A stretch of 26,139 bases of DNA. It comes from Candidatus Neomicrothrix sp. UBA6944. GTDB lineage: Bacteria; Actinomycetota; Acidimicrobiia; Acidimicrobiales; Poriferisodalaceae. Location of the stretch: the NCBI GenBank assembly GCA_002448715.1, contig DJZU01000061.1:1-26139 (forward strand), written 5' to 3'. Under the pieces are notes generated by a model, which saw nothing but the letters and a program-made list of their open reading frames with translations, was not told where the DNA came from and made no database searches. Shown one piece after another: positions 8,788-17,103 of this stretch; position 1 is the stretch's first letter, and each line of letters opens with the position of its first letter. The position numbers and the translations under genes were made by a program.

Positions 8788-10224
8788 CTAGAGAATGGGG
8801 GAAGGATGGTAGGACCCTGCTGCAGGATGGGCAGAATTAATCGTGGCTGCAGCACTCAAAAAAGCCTGAACTTGAACTTCGGCGAGGCCAACGAAGTTAT
8901 TGTGGTCCGCCAGAATTTCTTTAATTGTGTCCACATCAAGAGGCAGATTCGGGTCGGCTGCAATTCGGTCAACCATGTCGTTAGTTCCTGAGGTGCCTTC
9001 GCGAATTTCTAGCGCTGCAGCGACTGCATGTTCCTTGATAATCGCATGTGCTTCTTCTCGGCCGGCACCTGCTTTGACCGCGCTCATGAGAATGCGAGTA
9101 GTCGCGAGAAACGGTAAGTATTGGTCGAGTTCTCGAGCAATAACAGGAAAGTGTGCGCCGAAACCGTCTAGAACCGTGAGCGTCGTTTCGAGCGCGCCAT
9201 CTAGAGCAAAAAAAGCGTCTGGAAGCACTACTCGTCGAACGACAGAACAACTAACGTCACCCTCATTCCACTGGTCTCCTGCGATTGAAGCTGCCATCGT
9301 GAGATGCCCCCGCAGGATTGCAGCGAAACCGTTAATTCGTTCGGCGGAACGTGCATTCATCTTGTGTGGCATAGCCGATGAGCCAACTTGACCTTCACGA
9401 AAACCTTCTGTTGCGAGATCTAACCCAGCCATAAGGCGAACCTGCAGCGCGAGATTTCCCAAGGGACTCACTGCTTGCACCAACGAACTAACAACGTCTA
9501 GGTCCAGGGACCGAGGGTAAATTTGTCCAACCGAATCAAGGGTGCGTTCAAATCCCAGTTGCTTAGCTACTCGCTGCTCAAGTTCTTCCACCTTGGCAGC
9601 GTCTCCTTCATAAAGGTCGAGAAGATCTTGTTGGGTGCCAACGGGACCCTTTAGGCCACGCAAGGGGTAGCGGTTGAGCAACTCGTCGAGACGTTCGAAA
9701 ACTAGGAGCGTTTCTTGGCCTAGATTGGCAAATCGTTTACCGAGTGTTGTGAGTTGAGCTGGCACGTTGTGAGAACGTCCGGTGATAGAGACTTCCTGGT
9801 ACTGCACGGCAAGCTCAGCCAGACGAACAATGACCGTCGCAAGCCGGTCTCGGACAACCTGCATTGATTGCTTGATCTGGAGTTGCTCTACGTTTTCCGT
9901 TAGATCCCGTGACGTCAATCCTTTATGGATGTGTTGGTAACCAGCAAGTTCAGAAAATTCTTCGATTCGCGCCTTAACGTCGTGCAATGTAACTCGTTCG
10001 CGTTGTTGGATTGAATCTAGGTCGACGTTATGCACAACGGACCGGTACGAGTCAATGGCGGCTGGGTCGATTTCTAGTCCTAAATCCTTTTGCCCTTCAA
10101 GGACCGCTATCCAAAGTTCACGCTCCAAAACAACCTTGTTTTCAGCTGACCAGATTTGCGTCATCTCAGGTGACGCATATCGGTTAGCCAAAATATTTGA
10201 GACCTGAGCTTTGTTCGGTGTCAT
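8788..10224 (-). CDS. purB: Adenylosuccinate lyase
   Basis: Removes fumarate from SAICAR (giving AICAR) and from adenylosuccinate (giving AMP), so it acts twice in the pathway. The 478-residue protein carries the fumarase/aspartase-superfamily signature GSSAMPHKMNARSAERI at about 281-297, with the mobile serine pair 282-283. It also has HKGLTSRDLTEN (about 100-111) and GRSHNVPAQ (His152 region). The stretches NRYASPEM, HDVKARIEEF and RYPLRGLKGPVGT are nearly those of mycobacterial PurB, including an ILE/VAL-LEU type terminus after Pro, which supports an actinobacterial host. The start ATG overlaps the purE stop by four bases. Confidence 0.97.
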   Translation of the reverse strand: MTPNKAQVSNILANRYASPEMTQIWSAENKVVLERELWIAVLEGQKDLGLEIDPAAIDSYRSVVHNVDLDSIQQRERVTLHDVKARIEEFSELAGYQHIHKGLTSRDLTENVEQLQIKQSMQVVRDRLATVIVRLAELAVQYQEVSITGRSHNVPAQLTTLGKRFANLGQETLLVFERLDELLNRYPLRGLKGPVGTQQDLLDLYEGDAAKVEELEQRVAKQLGFERTLDSVGQIYPRSLDLDVVSSLVQAVSPLGNLALQVRLMAGLDLATEGFREGQVGSSAMPHKMNARSAERINGFAAILRGHLTMAASIAGDQWNEGDVSCSVVRRVVLPDAFFALDGALETTLTVLDGFGAHFPVIARELDQYLPFLATTRILMSAVKAGAGREEAHAIIKEHAVAAALEIREGTSGTNDMVDRIAADPNLPLDVDTIKEILADHNNFVGLAEVQVQAFLSAAATINSAHPAAGSYHPSPIL

Positions 10225-10667
10225 CTTGCACCTTCATCTCGGAACGTTTTAAGGCGTTCGGTTAGCCCAGCATCAGTTATTGACAGCATCTCCACAGCTA
10301 GTACCGCAGCATTCGCGGAACCGTTAACAGCGACTGTCGCAACAGGGATACCACGAGGCATTTGCACTGTTGATAACAGGGAGTCAAGGCCGTCACTAAT
10401 ACCCCCAGAAAGAGGAACACCGATCACGGGCAACGTGGTGTGGGCTGATACAACGCCAGCAAGATGGGCTGCCATGCCAGCGCCACAAATAATCGCAGCG
10501 AAACCGTTATCGCGGGCATTACTTGCAAAATCCCCCACTAGTTCTGGATTTCGGTGCGCAGACATGACGTGAACTTCGTGTTGAACTCCAAAGCGGTCAA
10601 GCAGCTCCGACGCACCAGCCATCTTCTCGTCGTCTCGGGGTGAACCCATAAGAATCGCTACCTTCAT
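10221..10667 (-). CDS. purE: N5-CAIR mutase / AIR carboxylase catalytic subunit PurE (divergent loop)
   Basis: Makes CAIR from N5-CAIR (class I, with PurK) or from AIR and CO2 (class II). The 148-residue protein has SAHRNP with the catalytic His, the GAGMAAHLAGV stretch and QMPRGIPVATV, and looks closer to class I overall. The phosphate loop reads MGSPRDDEKM where class I enzymes have GSxSDxxxM: Ser9 and Asp12 are kept, but the second Ser is Arg11. It lacks the C-terminal extension seen in mycobacterial PurE. No purK is in the window. A strong AGGAGG lies upstream of the ATG, which overlaps the purD stop. Confidence 0.93.
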   Translation of the reverse strand: MKVAILMGSPRDDEKMAGASELLDRFGVQHEVHVMSAHRNPELVGDFASNARDNGFAAIICGAGMAAHLAGVVSAHTTLPVIGVPLSGGISDGLDSLLSTVQMPRGIPVATVAVNGSANAAVLAVEMLSITDAGLTERLKTFRDEGAR

Positions 10668-11917
10668 GTGATTTCCTCCTGAACGGTTTCTAACTCAATC
10701 GAAGCACCAATATCGGTGCGGTGCTGCATACCAGGCCAAGAGATGGCACTTACCGCCTCGTACGCGATTTTTCTTGCCTCACTCAATGTCGATCCACGGC
10801 CACAGACATTAAGTACTCGGCCTCCGCCGGTAACCAGCTCGTGCCGATTATTTCCTTTGACACCAGCACAGAAGACAGTCGCACCTTTGACTGCTTCTGC
10901 TTGTTCGATGCCTTGGATCAAATCGCCCGTTCTCGGCGATGCGGGGTAGCCCTCCACTGCTAAAACAACCGTAACCATGCTGTCCTCTGAGATCTTCAGC
11001 TCGGTCTTCAAGTCACCCAATGCCACTTGCATAAGAATCTGTGCGATATCACCCTCTAAGCGAGGAAGAATCACTTGGGCTTCGGGATCACCAAATCGAA
11101 TGTTGTATTCCAGAAGTTTTGGTCCTTCTGCAGTGAGCATAAACCCCGCGAAGAGAACCCCTCGGTAATCAATCCCTCGGTTCTGTAATTCGTTAACCGT
11201 CGGATGGATTGCCACATCCATGAGTTGTTCTAAGTCTTGGGAACTCAATTCAGGAAGCGGGGAATAGCAGCCCATTCCTCCGGTGTTAGGGCCGTAATCG
11301 TCGTTGAGCAGTCGTTTGTGATCTTGAGCCGCTGTCGGGATCAGCACCGCCTTCTGTCCATCACAAAGTGCAAAGAGCGAGAGCTCAGGACCATGCAGTC
11401 CTTCCTCAATAACGATGCGACGTCCCGCTTCTCCGAACGAATTACCACAAAGTTTATTTCTGATGTCATCGACGGCTTCAGCGTATGTATTTGTGACCAA
11501 CACACCTTTACCGGCTGCTAGTCCATCAGTCTTCACCACATAGGGAGGGGTGAGAGTCGACAGGAAATCCACTGCTTGATCAACTTCGTCTGCATGGAAG
11601 GACTCATAGCGGGCCGTGGGGACTCCAGCCGCGTCTACAAGCTCCTTCATCCAAATTTTCGAACCTTCCAGCATCGCCCCATCAGAGCCGGGACCAAACA
11701 CATGACGACCTCGCGATCTCAAATCATCAGCAAGTCCCTCAACCAATGGAACCTCGGGGCCTACCACATATAAATCTGCTTCTATGTCAGTTGTCGTCAC
11801 TCCAGTACTGCCTTCGATACCCGGGGACCCGGGAGTCACCACTACGTCCGCATGAATAGAAAGAGTACGAGCTAAGGCGTGTTCACGACCTCCAGAGCCG
11901 ACCACGCAAACTTTCAT
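10664..11917 (-). CDS. purD: Phosphoribosylamine-glycine ligase (GAR synthetase)
   Basis: ATP-dependent joining of phosphoribosylamine and glycine to give GAR, the step after PurF. The 417-residue ATP-grasp protein begins KVCVVGSGGREHALA, the PurD N-terminal signature. The ATP-grasp core shows VVKTDGLAAGKGVLV near 129-143, YGPNTGGMGCYSP, and NIRFGDPEAQ with metal-binding acidic residues, then a C-terminal domain with SPRTGD and VLNVCGRG. It is a stand-alone GARS, not a PurD-PurM fusion. The start ATG overlaps the purA stop and the stop overlaps the purE ATG. Confidence 0.97.
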   Translation of the reverse strand: MKVCVVGSGGREHALARTLSIHADVVVTPGSPGIEGSTGVTTTDIEADLYVVGPEVPLVEGLADDLRSRGRHVFGPGSDGAMLEGSKIWMKELVDAAGVPTARYESFHADEVDQAVDFLSTLTPPYVVKTDGLAAGKGVLVTNTYAEAVDDIRNKLCGNSFGEAGRRIVIEEGLHGPELSLFALCDGQKAVLIPTAAQDHKRLLNDDYGPNTGGMGCYSPLPELSSQDLEQLMDVAIHPTVNELQNRGIDYRGVLFAGFMLTAEGPKLLEYNIRFGDPEAQVILPRLEGDIAQILMQVALGDLKTELKISEDSMVTVVLAVEGYPASPRTGDLIQGIEQAEAVKGATVFCAGVKGNNRHELVTGGGRVLNVCGRGSTLSEARKIAYEAVSAISWPGMQHRTDIGASIELETVQEEIT

Positions 11918-13194
11918 GCCGCGAACCGCAAATATTGCTCACGTCCCGGGCCCACACAAACAAATCGAATAGGAACGCCCATCTGCCGTTCAAGAAACGA
12001 TATGTACTCAACTGCTTCTCTGGGGAGGTCATTACGTTCCGTGGCATCGGAAAGATCCGTTTGCCAACCTGGGAATTCGGCATATACAGGCACCGCTTTG
12101 TCGTGCATCCGTCTGAGGTGAGGCAGGTATTCATATCGTTCACCTTCAACCTCATAGGCGACACAGACCTTGATGGTCTCTAGTTCGTCCAGCACATCAA
12201 GTTTGGTGAGAGCGATTTCTGTACAAGCATTGAGTCGAACTGCTTGGCGCGCCATCACTGCATCGAACCAACCCACTCGCCTTCGACGTCCTGTGTTGGT
12301 TCCGTACTCTCTTCCTACCTCAACCAGGTGTTCTCCGACTGCGTCGTCGAGTTCCGTAACGAACGGTCCCGAGCCAACTCGAGTCAGATATGCCTTGGCG
12401 ATTCCAATCACTTGGTCAATGGCACCTGGGCCAATGCCCGCTCCTACAAGGGCGTAGCCCGCGACCGGATTTGAAGAAGTTACGAATGGGTAAGTCCCAT
12501 GGTCTAAGTCAAGGAAGGTCGCTTGGGCTCCTTCAAAAAGAACCCGCTGCCCCGCATGAAGGGCCTCGTGCAGATGTCCAACAGTGTCTCCAATATAAGG
12601 AGCAACTCTTGGAGCAATGTCTCGAATCAGTTCTTCGGCAAGTTGGTCTGGATCAACTCCATCATGTCCGTAGATATTGCGAAGAATCACATTTCTTTCA
12701 GCCAAGGCGCTGTGTAAACGGGATCTCAAATGCGTTGGATCCAGCAGATCTTCGACTCTGATGCCTACCCGTGACGCCTTGTCTGCGTATGCGGGGCCAA
12801 TCCCTCGTTTTGTAGTGCCAATTTTGTTGTCACCTAATTGGCTTTCCGCCAACTCATCCAGAATTTGATGGTATGGAAGAACAAGGTGTGCCTGGGGGCT
12901 GAGCATCAAGCGCTGGCAATCGACGCCTTTTGCGGTCAAAGCGTCAATCTCGGCCAACAAGACGTATGGGTCTACCACGACGCCATTACCAATAATGGGC
13001 ACTACGTGGTCATACAGGATCCCGCTCGGGACAAGTTGTAGCGCAAAGACCTCTCCATCAACGACAAGCGTGTGGCCCGCGTTATGGCCGCCTTGATATC
13101 GAACGACATGGGCACATTCTTTGGCCACTATGTCTACGACTCGTCCTTTACCTTCGTCACCCCATTGGGTACCAACCACAATTGATCCCGGCAC
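11914..13194 (-). CDS. purA: Adenylosuccinate synthetase
   Basis: GTP-dependent joining of IMP and aspartate to adenylosuccinate, first step of the AMP branch. The protein has the P-loop motif GTQWGDEGKG near the N-terminus, then GGHNAGHTL, KRGIGPAYADKASRVGI, FEGAQATFLDLDHGTYPFVTS split by the active-site loop, and GTNTGRRRRVGW. I place the start at GTG 13194 (426 residues, VPGSIVVG as MPGSIVVG). A GGAGAAG lies 6 bases ahead, and this matches the usual PurA N-terminus. A TTG four codons upstream would sit on top of that ribosome-binding site. purA is the first gene of the purine run, about 126 bases downstream of hspR. Confidence 0.96.
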   Translation of the reverse strand: MPGSIVVGTQWGDEGKGRVVDIVAKECAHVVRYQGGHNAGHTLVVDGEVFALQLVPSGILYDHVVPIIGNGVVVDPYVLLAEIDALTAKGVDCQRLMLSPQAHLVLPYHQILDELAESQLGDNKIGTTKRGIGPAYADKASRVGIRVEDLLDPTHLRSRLHSALAERNVILRNIYGHDGVDPDQLAEELIRDIAPRVAPYIGDTVGHLHEALHAGQRVLFEGAQATFLDLDHGTYPFVTSSNPVAGYALVGAGIGPGAIDQVIGIAKAYLTRVGSGPFVTELDDAVGEHLVEVGREYGTNTGRRRRVGWFDAVMARQAVRLNACTEIALTKLDVLDELETIKVCVAYEVEGERYEYLPHLRRMHDKAVPVYAEFPGWQTDLSDATERNDLPREAVEYISFLERQMGVPIRFVCVGPGREQYLRFAA

Positions 13195-13197
13195 GGA

Positions 13198-13204
13198 CTT
13201 CTCC
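13198..13204 (-). promoter_or_regulatory. Ribosome-binding site that sets the purA start
   Basis: GGAGAAG on the minus strand, with the GGAG core 6 bases before GTG 13194-13192. An alternative TTG start at 13206-13204 overlaps this core, and the next codon but one upstream is a TGA stop. The GTG is therefore the best-supported start. Confidence 0.75.
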
Positions 13205-13216
13205 AAACGTCATCTG

Positions 13217-13257
13217 CTGACGTTGTCAGATCCTAATTGCGAACGGCGACTTTTCTA
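13217..13257 (-). promoter_or_regulatory. Candidate purA promoter with small inverted repeat over the start site
   Basis: On the minus strand TAGAAA (13252-13257) and TAGGAT (13230-13235) are spaced by 16 bases. The -10 fits TANNNT; the -35 is weak (4 of 6 to TTGACA). Directly after the -10 lies CTGAC-AAC-GTCAG (13217-13229), where transcription would begin, so a repressor or a short 5' hairpin is possible. Transcription by read-through from the hspR operon is an alternative, as I see no terminator in 13207-13320. Confidence 0.35.
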
Positions 13258-13320
13258 GGATGAATTACCGGGCTTCTTGCTTTTCTCGTTTGCATCGAAA
13301 ACTTACCCTCATTAATAAAG

Positions 13321-13719
13321 TCAGCGTCGACGTCTTGGGTCGAGCCATGGGATGACCGATTGTTGAAGAGGCACCAAATCCCTTCGATATTGACGATGAG
13401 TCTCCATCACCGTGGCAGTCGCCGCGGCTTGAAGTTCACGCATTTCTGCTTCAAGTTGCGCTACACGATGCTCAAGATCCAAAACACGTTTTACCCCTGC
13501 CAAATTCAAGCCTTCGTTGGTCAGTTCCTGGATTCGACGTAGAAGAGCGATGTCGATATCGCTGTATCTACGACTACCTCCCGGGGTCCGAGCGGGCTCT
13601 ACTAGACCCTTACGTTCATAAATTCGAAGTGTTTGGGCGTGGACGCCGGCAAGTTCAGCTGCGACTGAAATCACGTAAACAGCGCGAGCTGGATCTGGTG
13701 TTGAAGATAGTGGGCCCAT
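13321..13719 (-). CDS. hspR: HspR, MerR-family heat-shock repressor
   Basis: Repressor of the dnaK operon in actinobacteria; it binds HAIR inverted repeats, usually with DnaK as co-repressor. The protein has a MerR winged helix near its N-terminus (VISVAAELAGVHAQTLRIYERKGL, with RTPGGSRRYSDIDI as the wing) and then a helical, coiled-coil-like stretch (LEHRVAQLEAEMRELQ), ending in a basic tail. I place the start at ATG 13719 (132 residues), 7 bases after a strong GGAGG. A longer form from 13758 would overlap dnaJ by 37 bases. It is the last gene of dnaK-grpE-dnaJ-hspR, as expected for autoregulation. A HAIR-like site lies upstream of dnaK. Confidence 0.92.
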   Translation of the reverse strand: MGPLSSTPDPARAVYVISVAAELAGVHAQTLRIYERKGLVEPARTPGGSRRYSDIDIALLRRIQELTNEGLNLAGVKRVLDLEHRVAQLEAEMRELQAAATATVMETHRQYRRDLVPLQQSVIPWLDPRRRR

Positions 13720-13721
13720 GC

Positions 13722-14633
13722 TTAGCCCTCCTCCTTTATGTCGCTTCGGGGCGACCAATCAGTCACCTCTTGCAACGCCTCAATTGCTGCTCTTTCTTTT
13801 GGGGTTAGTTCCTTCGGCACAACAATTTCGACAGTGACGAGCAAATCACCCTTCGATTTCGGGGTTTGGACACCTCTGCCCTTAACTCGAAAAGTTGTTC
13901 CTGATTTCGTACCCCCTGGGATCTTCAAAGTCACTGTCGAATGATCGTATGTAGGGATCTTAATTTCAGAACCAAGAGCTGCTTCTGGAAAAGTCACTGG
14001 GATCAGCAAAGTTAAATGTTGGCCCTTTCGACCAAACATTGAGTCAGGGCTCACTTCGACTACCACATAAAGATCACCATTCGGGCCCCCATTGCGGCCA
14101 GCTCCACCTTTGCCGGCTATACGAATTCGTTGACCATCATCGACACCTGGCGGGATTTTGACCTTTGCGTGAGAGCGGTCACCGCTCGTTGACCGACCCA
14201 GCATCACATTTGTTGTAATGCCATCAATTGCATCTCGGAACCCTAGGTGTATGCGAGTTTCTTGATCGACACCTCGCATAGGCATGGGTCCACGTTGTCC
14301 TCGGCCGAAGAAATTCCCAAACATTCCGCCAAGATCATCAAAGTCTTCAAAGCGAACATTGAAGCCATCTTGACCGGAAGCGAAGCCACCCATGGCTGAC
14401 GGTCCCAGGCGTCGGGCCTCGTCGTATTCATTGCGCTTTGTCTCATCCCCTAAAACGTCGTAAGCAGCTGAAACCTCTTTGAAGCGATCTTCGTTGCCAG
14501 TCTTGGCATCTGGATGATGAGACCGCGCAAGTTTTCTATACGCCTTAGTTATCTCTTTCGCCGAAGCACTTGATGGGACCCCAAGAACCGCGTAGTAATC
14601 CTTTTCAAACCACTCTCGCTGAACTGCCATCAT
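13722..14633 (-). CDS. dnaJ: DnaJ-family co-chaperone without the zinc-finger domain
   Basis: J-domain protein that stimulates DnaK ATPase and delivers substrates. The J domain spans about 10-75 with the HPD motif at 40-42. A Gly/Phe-rich linker follows (about 80-110, e.g. GGMFGNFFGRGQRG). The C-terminal beta domains come straight after (IPPGVDDGQRIRI, IPGGTKSGTTFRVKGRGV). The four CxxCxGxG repeats of type I DnaJ are absent and the whole protein has no cysteine, so it is a type II (CbpA-like) protein of 303 residues. Two adjacent ATGs exist; the second (14630) is better spaced from GGAGG. It lies between grpE and hspR. Confidence 0.93.
   Translation of the reverse strand: MMAVQREWFEKDYYAVLGVPSSASAKEITKAYRKLARSHHPDAKTGNEDRFKEVSAAYDVLGDETKRNEYDEARRLGPSAMGGFASGQDGFNVRFEDFDDLGGMFGNFFGRGQRGPMPMRGVDQETRIHLGFRDAIDGITTNVMLGRSTSGDRSHAKVKIPPGVDDGQRIRIAGKGGAGRNGGPNGDLYVVVEVSPDSMFGRKGQHLTLLIPVTFPEAALGSEIKIPTYDHSTVTLKIPGGTKSGTTFRVKGRGVQTPKSKGDLLVTVEIVVPKELTPKERAAIEALQEVTDWSPRSDIKEEG
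13727..13735 (-). promoter_or_regulatory. Strong ribosome-binding site setting the hspR start
   Basis: AGGAGGAGG on the minus strand, ending 7 bases before ATG 13719 and lying inside the 3' end of dnaJ. It supports the shorter 132-residue HspR over the longer frame from 13758. Confidence 0.8.
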
Positions 14634-14657
14634 CCACCTCCCTGCGACAACTAAGAG

Positions 14658-15218
14658 CTACCCACCACTCACCTTGACCATTGAGGGACGAAGAATCGAC
14701 TCCCCCCAGCGATAACCGGCACGAAGCTCTTCAACCACTACTTGCTCTTCGCCCTCCCCGGTCTCAAAGGACATGGCCTCATGCAACTGTGGGTCAAATG
14801 GAACCCCTAGGGCTTCAATACGGGTCAGACCATTATTTTCAAGAACAGTCTCAAGTGCACTTCGGATAGGAGCTATTTCTTCAAGGCCTTGCTCAAAAGC
14901 CGCGTCACATGCGTCAAGGACTGGCAGTAGCGCTTCTACAAGTCGGGAAACTCCTTGCGAAATTCGTTGATCGACTTCGTTCGCACTGCGCCGACGGAAG
15001 TTTTCAAAATCCGCTTGAAGCCGTTGAAGCGAGTCACGGAAATCGTCACGTTCGGCTGTAACCATCTCTAGGGACTCAACCAGGTCTTCAACTGAAAGAG
15101 CGTTAGCTGCAGGATCTTCGGATTGTTGTCCGTTGGTATCCGCTGAATTGCGCTCTTCTTCATCTACTTCGAGTTGAAGCGCTTCTTGTTCGGGTTGACC
15201 GATCTCTTCGTCCGTCAC
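14658..15218 (-). CDS. grpE: GrpE, DnaK nucleotide exchange factor
   Basis: Releases ADP from DnaK so that it can rebind ATP and drop its client. The 186-residue protein has an acidic, disordered N-terminus (about 1-40), a long helix (about 45-100) that dimerises, with LQADFENFRRRS as the family landmark, and a C-terminal beta head with PQLHEAMSF, VVEELRAGYRWGESILRPSMVKV. The start is GTG sharing GTGA with the dnaK stop, so it is translationally coupled to dnaK. It lies 24 bases before dnaJ. Confidence 0.96.
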   Translation of the reverse strand: MTDEEIGQPEQEALQLEVDEEERNSADTNGQQSEDPAANALSVEDLVESLEMVTAERDDFRDSLQRLQADFENFRRRSANEVDQRISQGVSRLVEALLPVLDACDAAFEQGLEEIAPIRSALETVLENNGLTRIEALGVPFDPQLHEAMSFETGEGEEQVVVEELRAGYRWGESILRPSMVKVSGG

Positions 15219-17041
15219 TGGTCTTCATCAACGATTTCAGCGTCGACTACATCTTCAGCATCTCCAGATTGATCGGGAGGCGCATCACCAGCTTGTTGTG
15301 CCGCTGACTCGTAGAGCTTTTGGCTGAAGGTTTGACTGACGGTTGTAAGTTGTTCAGAAGCTGTGCGAATTGCTTCTACATCCTCGTTCTCATTCTCAAG
15401 CGCCTCTTTAAGAACCGCTAAAGCACCTTCAACTTCGGCTTTGTCTTCATTGGATACTTGTTCTGCTTGGTCGGACAAGAGTTTCTCTATTTGGTACACC
15501 AAAGCGTCAGCATTGTTGCGAATCTCAGCTGCTTCACGGCGTTGACGGTCTTCCTCCGCGTGAGACTCTGCGTCTTTGACCATTTGATCAATGTCGTCAT
15601 CACTTAAGTTCGACTGACCACTGATGGTGATCGATTGTTCTTTATCAGTCGCTCGATCTTTTGCTGAAACATTCACAATTCCGTTGGCGTCTATATCGAA
15701 CGTCACTTCAATCTGAGGGACCCCGCGTGGCGCAGGTGGAAGATCAACGAGCTGGAATTTACCCAGGGTTTTATTACCTGACGACATTTCTCGTTCTCCC
15801 TGCAGAACATGTATTTCCACCGAAGGTTGCATGTCATCAGCGGTTGTGAAGACTTCGGTGCGCTTTGTGGGAATCGTCGTGTTCCGCTCAATGAGCTTCG
15901 TCATGACACCACCTTTGGTCTCGATACCAAGACTCAGCGGAGTCACATCAAGAAGGAGAACGTCCTTGACGTCTCCCTTCAATACACCCGCTTGGATAGC
16001 GGCACCTACTGCCACCACTTCGTCTGGGTTCACACCTTTGTGGGGTTCTTTGCCTGCAATTTCCATGACAAGTTCTTGAACCGCTGGCATGCGAGTGGAC
16101 CCGCCGACCATTATCACGTGATCGATATCGTTTGACGTCAAGTTCGCGTCGTCTATCGCCTGCTTAAATGGTGCTCGACAACGGTCTACAAGATCTGCCG
16201 TGATCTCTTGAAACTTAGCTCTGCTTAACTCGTAATCAAGATGCAGAGGTCCGCTGTCGGTGGCAGTGATAAACGGAAGATTGATCTGGGTTGTCTGCTT
16301 CGAAGACAAATCTTTCTTAGCTTGCTCACCGGCTTCCTTGAGCCGTTGGAGGGCCATCGGATCAGATTTGAGATCGACGCCATGATCACCTTTGAAGGAG
16401 TCCGCGAGCCAGTCAATTACTCTTTCGTCCCAGTCATCACCGCCGAGTTGAGTGTCACCAGCTGTGGACTTGACTTCAAAGACTCCATCGCCGATTTCTA
16501 AGACCGAAACGTCAAAGGTGCCGCCGCCAAGGTCAAAGACCAAGATGGTCTGGTCCTCTGCCTCTCTGTCTAGTCCGTATGCCAGCGCTGCAGCAGTCGG
16601 TTCATTGATTATTCGCAGAACTTCGAGACCCGCTATTTGTCCCGCTTCTTTTGTGGCCGTTCTTTGCGCGTCGTCAAAATAGGCAGGGACTGTAATAACC
16701 GCTTCGGTCACTTCATCACCGAGATATTGTTCTGCATCTCTTTTTAACTTCTGGAGCACCCGGGCGGCTATCTCTTGAGGGGTGTAGGACTTATCGTCGA
16801 TCTCTACGGTCCAATTCGTTCCGACATGTCTTTTCACGGAGGCCAAGGTTCGATCTGGGTTAGTTACCGCCTGTCGTTTAGCAACTTCACCTGTAAGCAC
16901 TTCGCCATTCTTGGAAAATCCAACTATTGACGGGGTGGTTCGGTCTCCTTCAGCGTTTGCGATAACAGTGGGTTCGCCACCTTCCATCGCTGAAACAACC
17001 GAGTTTGTTGTTCCTAGGTCTATACCAACTGCCTTGGGCAT
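15215..17041 (-). CDS. dnaK: Hsp70 chaperone DnaK
   Basis: ATP-driven cytosolic chaperone. The 608-residue protein starts with VGIDLGTTNSVV (phosphate-1 motif) and shows IINEPTAAALAYGLD, VFDLGGGTFDVSVLEI and VGGSTRMPAVQ of the nucleotide-binding domain (about 1-360). The linker DVLLLDVTPLSLGIETKGG leads to the peptide-binding domain, followed by a helical lid and an acidic tail with VVDAEIVDED. AGGAG lies 8 bases before the ATG. It is the first gene of the heat-shock operon, with a candidate promoter and HAIR-like site about 90-125 bases upstream. Confidence 0.98.
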   Translation of the reverse strand: MPKAVGIDLGTTNSVVSAMEGGEPTVIANAEGDRTTPSIVGFSKNGEVLTGEVAKRQAVTNPDRTLASVKRHVGTNWTVEIDDKSYTPQEIAARVLQKLKRDAEQYLGDEVTEAVITVPAYFDDAQRTATKEAGQIAGLEVLRIINEPTAAALAYGLDREAEDQTILVFDLGGGTFDVSVLEIGDGVFEVKSTAGDTQLGGDDWDERVIDWLADSFKGDHGVDLKSDPMALQRLKEAGEQAKKDLSSKQTTQINLPFITATDSGPLHLDYELSRAKFQEITADLVDRCRAPFKQAIDDANLTSNDIDHVIMVGGSTRMPAVQELVMEIAGKEPHKGVNPDEVVAVGAAIQAGVLKGDVKDVLLLDVTPLSLGIETKGGVMTKLIERNTTIPTKRTEVFTTADDMQPSVEIHVLQGEREMSSGNKTLGKFQLVDLPPAPRGVPQIEVTFDIDANGIVNVSAKDRATDKEQSITISGQSNLSDDDIDQMVKDAESHAEEDRQRREAAEIRNNADALVYQIEKLLSDQAEQVSNEDKAEVEGALAVLKEALENENEDVEAIRTASEQLTTVSQTFSQKLYESAAQQAGDAPPDQSGDAEDVVDAEIVDEDQ

Positions 17042-17103
17042 TAATTATCTCCTGCTATTGGATTCGGTCAGGTTGTCCCTCAAACGTTCAGATTCCGCTA
17101 TAT

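Noticed and set aside
8900..9391. 163-residue open frame on the plus strand inside purB
   Set aside because: Antisense shadow of purB; low-complexity Ser/Arg composition.
13720..13758. Longer HspR start at 13758
   Set aside because: It would overlap dnaJ by 37 bases, while ATG 13719 has a strong ribosome-binding site.
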